A stretch of 64,000 bases of DNA, taken from positions 124,001 through 188,000 of the forward strand of contig JAGCZH010000006.1 in assembly GCA_017960475.1 (NCBI GenBank). Reading direction: 5' to 3'. The notes below the pieces were generated by a model that was not told where the DNA came from, made no database searches, and saw only the letters and a program-made list of their open reading frames with translations. This stretch comes from Bacteroidales bacterium. Lineage in GTDB: Bacteria; Bacteroidota; Bacteroidia; Bacteroidales; P3. This document shows positions 28,942-36,928 of this stretch, one piece after another. Made by a program: the position numbers and the translations under genes. Position 1 is the first letter of the stretch. Each line of letters starts with the position of its first letter.

Positions 28942-30003
28942 TCAATTTCTCAAGATGTTGTAAAAGCACTCTGCGCCGAGTTCGATGATGTCATCAGGGA
29001 AATCGTATTTCGGATGATGAAGCTCGGGTTGGTCCTCGCCACTTCCCAACCCAAAGAAGGCTCCGGGAAACTCTTTCAGGTACTCGGCGAAATCCTCCGA
29101 CCAACGGAAGCACTTGTCCAGCATGACAACATTATTTTTAGTGGCAAAGATAGTGTTTAACTGTTCCACAACAGAAGGTGTGTTTTCTGTTGCCCTGAAA
29201 GGCTCTTTAACCTGTTTCTCAAGTTCCAAACCGGCTTTGCCAGACTCTTCCAAAACAATGCTGTCGGCAGCCGAGAACAGTTCCGTCATCATGTCGTTGG
29301 ATGAGGTGCGCAGGGTAAACATCACCTCGCCACTGCCTGCCGATGTGCCGTAAGCCTCCTCTCCTATTCTGCAGCATATCAGCGTCGACAACCGAAGTGA
29401 CGAAGCGGAATAGTTGTTGAGTCTGTCCATCTTTTCGATAATCCTGGCGATGGCTTTTCCGGGATTCAAACCCTTTTCCGGAGTGGATGCATGGGTTTGC
29501 CGACCAATGAGCCTATACAAGACCCCGCACGAGGCCGCTGCGAAAGTACCTTTGTTCAACAAAACAGCCCCCTTGGGGTATCCTGGTATGTTGTGGAGAC
29601 CATAGACATAATCGACGCCATAACGCTGCAAAAGTCCGCTTCTGACAATCTTCTTGGCACCCTTGCCTGTCTCTTCCTCAGGCTGGAAGATGAGAACAAC
29701 ATTATTATCCAGTTGCTCCTCTGCCACCATTCTGGCAAAACGAAGCAATATCGCCGTATGGCCATCATGTCCACAACGGTGCCCAGAGGGTAATGCGTCT
29801 ATGTCGGCTCTGAAAGCCATGGTTTTAGCGCTGCTGTTGGGTGATTTCCAATAGGCCACTACACCATAACCTCCAACATGTTGGTGAAGCTCGGTAGGAG
29901 CGAGTTTTTCAAGCTCAGCAACAATAAGATCATGGGCAAAACTCTCGTTTCCAGAGACGCCAGGATGTTCATTCAGTATATGCCTTATGTCACTAATTTC
30001 CAT
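28942..30003 (-). CDS. M20-family amidohydrolase
   Basis: Metal-dependent amidase or peptidase of 353 residues. Metal ligands are seen in HRCGHDGHTA and the catalytic Glu pair in FQPEEETGKGAKKI; a further ligand is in YVYGLHNIPGYPKGAV. The dimerisation lid starts near RLIGRQTHASTPEKGLNPG. The closest known types are aminoacylase/hippurate hydrolase and N-acyl amino acid amidohydrolases. No signal peptide, so cytoplasmic. It lies 22 bases downstream of the MurL-MurD fusion, same strand, and may be on its transcript. Confidence 0.9.
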   Translation of the reverse strand: MEISDIRHILNEHPGVSGNESFAHDLIVAELEKLAPTELHQHVGGYGVVAYWKSPNSSAKTMAFRADIDALPSGHRCGHDGHTAILLRFARMVAEEQLDNNVVLIFQPEEETGKGAKKIVRSGLLQRYGVDYVYGLHNIPGYPKGAVLLNKGTFAAASCGVLYRLIGRQTHASTPEKGLNPGKAIARIIEKMDRLNNYSASSLRLSTLICCRIGEEAYGTSAGSGEVMFTLRTSSNDMMTELFSAADSIVLEESGKAGLELEKQVKEPFRATENTPSVVEQLNTIFATKNNVVMLDKCFRWSEDFAEYLKEFPGAFFGLGSGEDQPELHHPKYDFPDDIIELGAECFYNILRN

Positions 30004-30025
30004 AAAACAGCCTATTCTTTATACA

Positions 30026-32782
30026 TCAATTATTGCTCGACCCTTGCTTTTTCAACATACCCACACACTCCTTGAAATGGTCTCCTCTATATTCGAAATT
30101 TTTGTAATGATCATAACTAGAGGCTGCGGGAGACAGAAGACATATTTTGCCCGACGGAGTCTCTCTGGCAGCGAAAGCCACTGCATTATCCATGCTGTAG
30201 TCAGTTCCAAAATCCTTCACAATGTTACGTTCCACCGAAGTGCCATAACTATCAATAGCATCCATGATGGCTTTACCTGCTGTGCCAAAGAGGACAAGAT
30301 TGCACACTTTACGGCCATTGTTGTTGGTTTCAAGATACTCTGCCAAAGGTGAGTAGTCAATACCCCTGTCAAAGCCGCCAAGAATCAATGTATGCACATC
30401 CTTTAGCGCCTCGACAGCGGCTATAGTGGCCTGAGGTATAGTGGAGATTGAATCATCATAGTAGGTGACGCCACGAACTGTATCAACCTTCTCAAGTCGG
30501 TGTGACAGTGCTTTAAACGACATCAGAGAGTTCATAAAACCATCCTTGTCAATACCGAAACATTCTGACACTCTCCATGCGACATAAATGTTACAAAGAT
30601 TGTGCTCGCCTGCCAAGGGCAACTCATCACCAACCAAGAAAGTGGCTGCATGGGCATCCTCTTTGCCATAGCCTATGCTCTCTCCTGCCATTTGGTCTTT
30701 ATAACAATTCATTCTCCTGTCAAGATCCTTGTTGTCACGACAGAAAAACAATTTATCACCCTTACTCTGTTTAAGCGCCAGCTGCATTTTAGCGTCACAA
30801 TAGCCGTCATAGTCACGATAGTGATCCAGATGTTCCTCAAAAAAGTTCAAGATAACACCAATATGAGCCGACTTGTGGATTATCTCCAGTTGATGGCATG
30901 AAAGCTCAGCTACAACGATAGAGTTCTCATCGAGCCGATCGACAATGTCAAGCAAGGGAATACCGATATTGCCGGCAAGGATAACGTTTTTGTCTAAGTT
31001 ATCCGACAAGACTTTGTATATCAAACTTGTAGTAGTGCTCTTCCCTTTGGTTCCAGTCACGCCCACAGTGATGTCGCCGTAGACCTGAAGAAAAAGGTCA
31101 CATTGTGACGATATTGATTGCTTCTCGCACAATCCGTCGAAAATTGACAGGGGTATGCCTGGCGACTTCAATATCAAATCATATTTTTTTGTCTTCAGGG
31201 CCCTTTCTATCTCATTGTCATTGCGTGCGATATCGAAATAGCGTCCAGGGAATAACCTGCCCAGCATGGCGTTGGTACTTTTCCCTTCTCTTCCGTAACC
31301 AGCTATAAGAATCTTTTTGTCATCGAGCATCTCCGCCAGCTGTCGGCTTCGAAAAAAATCGGAAGTCTCTCCCCTCTTGCCACACACATCGTCAATGGTA
31401 TGTGACAACAACGACGCATCGTCGGGAGGCAGATTATTATCATCACAGAAAGAATCCAAGGGTGTTACCGAAACGACTGGAGTATAGTCTTTAAGAAGAG
31501 CTGGGCGATTCACACCATACCATCTGGTTATTGCCATAGAAAGAGCGCTGTTCACCTCATCCACAGTTCCGACACACTCGAAAGGTTTGGTCTCCTTATG
31601 ACCTGTAAGCTGGTCAAACTCAAGACGAAGAGAGTCATCATCGAGCATGTTCTTGCCAAAGATCGACACAAGACGTTCCGGCGCGATAAATGGCGACAAT
31701 ATGATAAATGCAAACAGGCATTTGGCGCAATGACCACACCATATATCTTGTTTGCTGCCCACATTACAGCTTTTGAAGACATCGAAATATTTCTCGTTTC
31801 GGGCAAAAAGCATCGCGATCTGCAATTCGCTCAATGGGCGCAGAAAACTATAGTAATCAATCTGTCGGGTGATATACGACTCCACATATCCTCGGAAATC
31901 ATTCTCAAACTCAATGCTTTTCGAGTATTGGTGATTCACCGAGGAACCCACCACTGTGCTTTCATTGGCGCTGTTCTCGTTAGATAAAGCTATGCGGCAA
32001 CGAGAGCGGGTCAACGCTGACGCCAAAAGGGTATAAAATGCCAGCATGGCACTGAAGGGAGTGTGCCCGTTCAAAGCGCCTTGGCTGTTTTCCTGCAACA
32101 TCCGCTGGTCCAGTTTGCGCTCTATGACAATCACATCGTCGAGAGAATACCCCGCCTTGGCCACACACTCGGTTGTAGCGCCACGAGGGTTCATTATCAG
32201 AGGCAGAGGTCTGCCGGCGGCTGACAACAGTTCCAAGGTAACCACCGAGTCTTTGCCACCGCCTATAGGTACAATATGGATACTATCAGAGTGTGATGTG
32301 AAAGCTTCATTGCAATGGCCGAAAAGTTCTTCGCTTATGGGCTCGACCTCACGCTCGCCCTCACATTCAATAGACATATAATCATCGATTGTGGCATCTA
32401 TACCATTAGTATAGAAAAACTCACCCAAACCATTAAAAAATAGTTTTTTCCAAAACAGAATCTGCTTATTATCCAAATGAAAAGGACGCACAATCACGAT
32501 AGGAGGACAATAGGTTTTCCAATAGCTTACAAGCTCAATCATTCCAATATGGAAAACCAGTGTGTCGAGGGTTTGTTTTGAAAGCTTTTCTGGATGGAGG
32601 AAACTGCGTGACGGAATGAAAGCCGAAGGCTGGAAACGAATCTCAGGTTGTTCTCCTCTCCCCTCTATTATGAAACAAAAACCGATGTGCAGCCCTTCAG
32701 GCTGCACATCGTAATGATAGCTGTCGTACACAAACCGCGCGAAGCGCTCTCTGTACTTGCAGTAATCTTGTTGTCGAGACAT
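30026..32782 (-). CDS. murD: MurL-MurD fusion: UDP-MurNAc-peptide glutamate epimerase and ligase
   Basis: 918-residue, two-part protein. Residues about 1-480 hold a PP-loop (VPIGGGKDSVV, 171-181) and a CxxCxxC motif (CGHCAKC, 349-355). This fits MurL, the ATP-using epimerase described in Xanthomonas that converts the terminal L-Glu of UDP-MurNAc-L-Ala-L-Glu to D-Glu. Residues about 489-918 are a full Mur ligase of MurD type: ILIAGYGREGKS, the ATP loop GVTGTKGKSTTT (574-585), NFFEEHLDHY and HRLEKV. The fusion suggests that one chain adds L-Glu to UDP-MurNAc-L-Ala and then inverts it, as the Xanthomonas MurD2/MurL pair does. The upstream coiled-coil lipoprotein gene ends three bases before this start. 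MurL identity is inferred from motif, size and partner. Confidence 0.78.
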   Translation of the reverse strand: MSRQQDYCKYRERFARFVYDSYHYDVQPEGLHIGFCFIIEGRGEQPEIRFQPSAFIPSRSFLHPEKLSKQTLDTLVFHIGMIELVSYWKTYCPPIVIVRPFHLDNKQILFWKKLFFNGLGEFFYTNGIDATIDDYMSIECEGEREVEPISEELFGHCNEAFTSHSDSIHIVPIGGGKDSVVTLELLSAAGRPLPLIMNPRGATTECVAKAGYSLDDVIVIERKLDQRMLQENSQGALNGHTPFSAMLAFYTLLASALTRSRCRIALSNENSANESTVVGSSVNHQYSKSIEFENDFRGYVESYITRQIDYYSFLRPLSELQIAMLFARNEKYFDVFKSCNVGSKQDIWCGHCAKCLFAFIILSPFIAPERLVSIFGKNMLDDDSLRLEFDQLTGHKETKPFECVGTVDEVNSALSMAITRWYGVNRPALLKDYTPVVSVTPLDSFCDDNNLPPDDASLLSHTIDDVCGKRGETSDFFRSRQLAEMLDDKKILIAGYGREGKSTNAMLGRLFPGRYFDIARNDNEIERALKTKKYDLILKSPGIPLSIFDGLCEKQSISSQCDLFLQVYGDITVGVTGTKGKSTTTSLIYKVLSDNLDKNVILAGNIGIPLLDIVDRLDENSIVVAELSCHQLEIIHKSAHIGVILNFFEEHLDHYRDYDGYCDAKMQLALKQSKGDKLFFCRDNKDLDRRMNCYKDQMAGESIGYGKEDAHAATFLVGDELPLAGEHNLCNIYVAWRVSECFGIDKDGFMNSLMSFKALSHRLEKVDTVRGVTYYDDSISTIPQATIAAVEALKDVHTLILGGFDRGIDYSPLAEYLETNNNGRKVCNLVLFGTAGKAIMDAIDSYGTSVERNIVKDFGTDYSMDNAVAFAARETPSGKICLLSPAASSYDHYKNFEYRGDHFKECVGMLKKQGSSNN

Positions 32783-32785
32783 CTG

Positions 32786-34726
32786 TTATTCGAGTTTGAA
32801 CGAGGCTTTACCTATCTCATAGCCATTGGCGTAAAGAGTGGCCCAATAGAGACCGGGCTGAAGCTCCACGCTATTGCCTTTCTTCCAAATCATCACAATG
32901 TTGCGGCCATAGCCGGTGAACTCAATGTCCTGTTTCATGGTGTACTGCATAGGAACGCCACCCATGTCAAATGAGAAATCCTCGGGGCTTCCATTGCAGA
33001 CAACCCTATTGTTGGCAGTAGTGATACGGCAGTAGATTGTCATCGAACCCGGGTCAACGACATTGTTGTCAAGGAGTTTGCAATCAAGTCTTACAACTTT
33101 AACCTGACTGGCCTTGGATGCGGGCTTGACGACGTTGCCGACTTTGACATCTTTACCAGGAGTAACCTTAACATCGCTGGTGACCAGCACAGAGGCCATC
33201 TTCACCTTCTGTTGCAAACGTTCGTTCTCGGCGAAAAGATTGGCAGATGAGGCTACTTTTTCTTTCAATTCGCTGTTTTCCGCCTTGAGCTGCTCGTTCT
33301 CGGCTTTGAGACGTTCTATCTCTGCGCGATAGCTCTCACAGAGAGCCTGAAGCTCGGCGATTTTCTGGTTCACTTTGCCCGATGTCTTATCGCTGTCGGA
33401 CTTTTTGCTTTCCTGGAGCTCTTTGTTTTTCTTATCCAAATCTTTCTGCAGCTGATCTATCTGGGCTTTCTGCGATTCAACCTGGCTTCTCAGGTCGGCG
33501 ATTGTTTTGTCGGCCTCGGTGTTATTGTTGCCGCTACTCTGGACAGACTTTACAAGGGTTGCGTTTTCTGTTGTAAGCTGCTCAACGCGTGACTGGAGCA
33601 ACATAACCTGCTGTTTCAGGTCGGTGACAGAAGCCTGGAGAGCCGACTTGTCGTTGTCATATTTCTGCGCCATTTTCTGGGTGCTTTGAGCCAGCTCATC
33701 ATATTTGCTGCGGCAAGCGGCCTCTTTCTGAACCATATCGGCAAGATCGGCACGCAACTGCTGCTCTGTCTTGCTTCCCTCGCCCTGAGCCGACTGCAGG
33801 CTCTTCACCTGAGCCTTCTGTGCCTCGAGCTCACTCTGGCATTGTTTCAGCTCGTTTTTAGCGGCTGCAAGCTCTTTCTGGGCTTTGCTGGCGTCGCTCT
33901 GATAAGTGGAGCTAAGTGATTTGCATTCGTCAAGTTTATTGTTTGCGATACGCAACTGCTCTTTCACTTTGGCCAACTCGGCATCGTTGGCTTTGCTTTG
34001 GTCACCATTGCTGGCGCTAAGAGCGGCGACTTCCGAATTCAGGCTCTTTATCTGATTTTTAAGATCGGCAACTTCGCTCTTGTATTTCGCCACCTCACTC
34101 TTCATCTCCTTCGACTGGGACTCGCAGTCCTTGCGCAAACGCTCACAGTTGGCAAGAGCCTCAGAGCTGGAGCTGGACTTGGAAGCCTCACGCTCAAGCT
34201 GGTCAATCTGGGCCTTGAGCTCTTTTATCTGCTTAGCGTCTTTGGCCATCTGGGCACGCAGGTCCTCCACTTGCTTGATATATTTTTCGTTGTCGCTATT
34301 GTTCGAGCCAGTGTTATTGGCTTTACGAAGCTGCTCAAGTTGCTTTTCCTGCTCTGCAACCTTACTCTTCAATTGCTTGATGGAGTTCTCTTTCTCTCTG
34401 ATTTGCTGCTGCTGTTTCTCGTATTTCGCATCATCCACCTTTGCAGGAGCTTGAGAATTACCCTTCTTGTTCAACTGGTTGATGAGGCGTTGGATTTCCG
34501 CGGCTTGTGCGTTGATGGCGCTGTCGCGGTCTGCCATTTGTTTGTCGAAATCGCTATTCTTGCTTTTCAGATCTTCGTAAACCAACATCGTCGAGTCCAG
34601 CTTACGCTGCAGAATTGCGGCATTGTCATTTTGCGAGTCATTTCCGCCACATGATTGCAGCATCAGCACAACACCAATAGCCGGGACACAAAGTGCTTTT
34701 AACGTTTTTATAATACTAATATCCAT
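32786..34726 (-). CDS. Long coiled-coil lipoprotein
   Basis: About 646 residues from ATG at 34726 (an in-frame ATG at 34750 is also possible). A signal peptide ends in the lipobox VLMLQSC followed by GGN. From there to about residue 510 the sequence is nearly continuous Lys/Glu/Gln/Ser-rich coiled coil with heptad spacing (for example QLEQLRKAN, LKAQIDQLEREA, IERLKAENEQLKAENSELKE). The last about 110 residues are a separate beta domain (VVRLDCKLLDNNVVDPGSMT to IGKASFKLE). It is probably anchored by its lipid and reaches across the periplasm. Three bases separate it from the MurL-MurD gene, so they are very likely one transcript, pointing to a cell-wall role. Function unknown. Confidence 0.75.
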   Translation of the reverse strand: MDISIIKTLKALCVPAIGVVLMLQSCGGNDSQNDNAAILQRKLDSTMLVYEDLKSKNSDFDKQMADRDSAINAQAAEIQRLINQLNKKGNSQAPAKVDDAKYEKQQQQIREKENSIKQLKSKVAEQEKQLEQLRKANNTGSNNSDNEKYIKQVEDLRAQMAKDAKQIKELKAQIDQLEREASKSSSSSEALANCERLRKDCESQSKEMKSEVAKYKSEVADLKNQIKSLNSEVAALSASNGDQSKANDAELAKVKEQLRIANNKLDECKSLSSTYQSDASKAQKELAAAKNELKQCQSELEAQKAQVKSLQSAQGEGSKTEQQLRADLADMVQKEAACRSKYDELAQSTQKMAQKYDNDKSALQASVTDLKQQVMLLQSRVEQLTTENATLVKSVQSSGNNNTEADKTIADLRSQVESQKAQIDQLQKDLDKKNKELQESKKSDSDKTSGKVNQKIAELQALCESYRAEIERLKAENEQLKAENSELKEKVASSANLFAENERLQQKVKMASVLVTSDVKVTPGKDVKVGNVVKPASKASQVKVVRLDCKLLDNNVVDPGSMTIYCRITTANNRVVCNGSPEDFSFDMGGVPMQYTMKQDIEFTGYGRNIVMIWKKGNSVELQPGLYWATLYANGYEIGKASFKLE

Positions 34727-34767
34727 GGATTTAACTATTAAATTTCTCAATTCAAAAAAGTATTTTT

Positions 34768-34775
34768 ATCTTTGC
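34768..34775 (+). promoter_or_regulatory. Putative -7 element upstream of the outer-surface protein gene
   Basis: TATCTTTG followed by C, about 50 bases upstream of ATG 34827, within the divergent gap. Confidence 0.5.
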
Positions 34776-34826
34776 AAATCAATTTGCAAAAATACGATTT
34801 ATTTTTTAATAATATTCGACTTTATT

Positions 34827-35711
34827 ATGACACCTGCCCGTGCTGTATATATAACATCAAGATTGAAAACATCTTATATGTTCATTTTAATGTTGATAAT
34901 TTTTTCCACGGTCACATTCCCTCTCTTTGCCAAACAAAACCACGATGACGACTCCACACACCACTCAACAAGTGTCTACAAAGATGTGAATCTTGTTTTT
35001 GGAGGTGGATTTCAATACGGCATATATAGAGACAACGGTGTGGCACCATTTTGTTTCAAGGGCCTCTCTGTCGCACCCTCCTTTGGATTGACATATGGCG
35101 ACAGCTACCACACCCGTTTCTCCATCACCTCCACAACCAGCATAGGCATATACGAGGATGAGCTACCGCCTCTTCTGAACTTCAGCGCTTACGACATTCA
35201 CAACACCATCTCGGTCAACCTCCTTTTCCCCATCAAGAAGTGCGTCAAAGACCTATGGATTGGCGGAGCCATAACGAACTTTATGGACATCGCCGTCAAC
35301 CCTAACTACGAGAATGCGTCGGTCGGCATAAGCGAGTTCCTGGGCCCCGAGATAGTCGCGCGGCTCTATCAGTGTCCACCGACGAACAGAAACGCGATAA
35401 TATTCCATGAGGAGCTGCGTCTCATGCCTTTTGCCGCCGTGCTTAGGCCAGGGTACGCATACATAGACAATTACACCTCGCGGCAACCGGTCTTGGCAGC
35501 TTTGTTCGATGACTACGAATGGAGTATGAAATTCCTTGCTGGCATAGCCACAGATATTGGTTTCGACATAAAAACAGGCCGCGGCAACCGAATCTGCGTC
35601 AGCTACCGTTGGTGCTATTACTCCAGCGGCAACAGCGGACAATGGCGTTTCGACCACGCCACTCACCTGATAAATATTGATTTCGTCTTCAATCTCAGAT
35701 CAAGAACATAA
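34827..35711 (+). CDS. Exported, probably outer-membrane beta-barrel protein
   Basis: About 294 residues from ATG at 34827. The open frame reaches back to 34623, but that part overlaps the divergent lipoprotein gene and precedes the promoter-like site, so it is rejected. The chosen start gives a basic n-region then SYMFILMLIIFSTVTFPLFA, a signal peptide. The mature protein alternates hydrophobic and polar residues with many Gly/Tyr (VNLVFGGGFQYGIYRD, RFSITSTTSIGIYE, ISVNLLFPIKK) and ends INIDFVFNLRS, as expected for an outer-membrane barrel with an aromatic C-terminal strand. No named family recognised. An S41 peptidase gene follows 38 bases downstream. Confidence 0.65.
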   Translation: MTPARAVYITSRLKTSYMFILMLIIFSTVTFPLFAKQNHDDDSTHHSTSVYKDVNLVFGGGFQYGIYRDNGVAPFCFKGLSVAPSFGLTYGDSYHTRFSITSTTSIGIYEDELPPLLNFSAYDIHNTISVNLLFPIKKCVKDLWIGGAITNFMDIAVNPNYENASVGISEFLGPEIVARLYQCPPTNRNAIIFHEELRLMPFAAVLRPGYAYIDNYTSRQPVLAALFDDYEWSMKFLAGIATDIGFDIKTGRGNRICVSYRWCYYSSGNSGQWRFDHATHLINIDFVFNLRSRT

Positions 35712-35749
35712 CAGGCATAAAAGCTCGGAGAAACAACAATTCAGACCTC

Positions 35750-36772
35750 ATGAAACACATCATAAGAACAATACTGTTAATATCACTCTCATTAGTATGC
35801 GGATGCGAACGTCTGTTCATGGGCGACACCCCATACTCCACCCCTGTCGAGACTTTCGACTACCTGTGGAAGCAAGTAGACGAACGCTACTCGCTTTTCG
35901 ATGTGAAAAATGTTGACTGGCAAGCAATGTACGATTCTTTGAGACCTCGTGTGCATAACTATATGAGCGACAGGGAGCTCTTCAACGTTTGCCATTCCCT
36001 CCTCAACAGCCTCGACGATGGGCACGTTGACCTATGGAATACCTCTGATGTCGCCAGCAGCGAAGCCATCTACCTTCAACGATACGGCAACGGCAATTTT
36101 GACCTCAACACAGTGGCCCTCACCTATCTCGGCCCCAGACATCACACCACAGGAGGCTTGGCATACAACAGCATCGACAGCGGCAGGGTACTTTATATCT
36201 ATTATGGTTCTTTCTCCAATCAGGCAAACACCAATCAACTGGAATACATTATCAGCCTTTATCCCAACATCGAGGGCATTGTCTTCGACATCCGTCAAAA
36301 CGGCGGCGGCGAGATACAAAACGAATGGAACCTCATGGCGCTGTTGCCCGACAGGAGACAGCTGCTATACACCACACAGCTGAAAAACGGCAAAGGCCAT
36401 AACGACTTTGGTACTCCAACAGCCGTATACGCTCCATCCAACGAAGGACACAGACCTTTCACCAAGCCCTTTGTCTTGCTTACCGACCGCGGATGTTACA
36501 GCGCAGCCAGCAGTTTCGCTCTTTGCCTTAAAAGCTATCACAACGTCACCGTTATGGGCGACACCACAGCCGGCGGTCTTGGCATTCCCGCCGGAGGGGC
36601 TCTGCCCAACGGCTGGTATTATCGATTCGGCGTCAGCCGTATTATCGCTCCCGATGGCGTCAACTACGAGAACGGCGTCCCTCCCGACATCGTCGTCAAA
36701 CTTGACCCCGCTGCCACAGCGATCCACCGCGACAACATTATCGACTCCGCCTGCGCCTTGATACATAAGTGA
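35750..36772 (+). CDS. S41-family peptidase, lipoprotein
   Basis: 340-residue lipid-anchored protease (lipobox LVCGC) of the tail-specific/C-terminal-processing family. An N-terminal helical domain (FDYLWKQVDERYSLFD; LLNSLDDGHVDLWNT) is followed by a catalytic core: YIYYGSFSN, GIVFDIRQNGGGE, and the nucleophile Ser251 in TDRGCYSAASSFALCLK. The ending NGVPPDIVVKLDP is usual. There is no recognisable PDZ domain between the two parts, as in many short Bacteroidota S41 proteins. Substrate unknown. Confidence 0.88.
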   Translation: MKHIIRTILLISLSLVCGCERLFMGDTPYSTPVETFDYLWKQVDERYSLFDVKNVDWQAMYDSLRPRVHNYMSDRELFNVCHSLLNSLDDGHVDLWNTSDVASSEAIYLQRYGNGNFDLNTVALTYLGPRHHTTGGLAYNSIDSGRVLYIYYGSFSNQANTNQLEYIISLYPNIEGIVFDIRQNGGGEIQNEWNLMALLPDRRQLLYTTQLKNGKGHNDFGTPTAVYAPSNEGHRPFTKPFVLLTDRGCYSAASSFALCLKSYHNVTVMGDTTAGGLGIPAGGALPNGWYYRFGVSRIIAPDGVNYENGVPPDIVVKLDPAATAIHRDNIIDSACALIHK

Positions 36773-36928
36773 TTGAAAATTGAAAGTTGAAAATTGAAAA
36801 TAAGTGATCTGCGACAGTTAAAACCTTTATAACCTTTCAAACCCTTTAAACCCTTTTAACCTTTTAAACTTTTATAACTTTTTAAACCTTTTAACCTTTA
36901 TAACCCTTTAATCCTTTACCACCCTCTC
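36773..36928 (+). repeat. Repeat leader upstream of the dikinase-like gene
   Basis: First heptamers of the GAAAATT type (36774-36802), then about 100 bases (36821-36922) of AACCTTTATAACCTTTCAAA-type ladder in which CC recurs every 8-10 bases, ending a few bases before the ATG. It is the longest such block in the window. Confidence 0.85.

Noticed and set aside
34623-34826. Upstream extension of the outer-surface protein frame to 34623
   Set aside because: It overlaps the start of the divergent lipoprotein gene and lies upstream of the -7 type site at 34768; a normal signal peptide begins only after 34827.
36821-36922. Telomere-like or rolling-circle repeat in the AACC ladder
   Set aside because: Units vary in length (8-10 bases) and sequence and stop sharply at start codons, which fits a leader element better.
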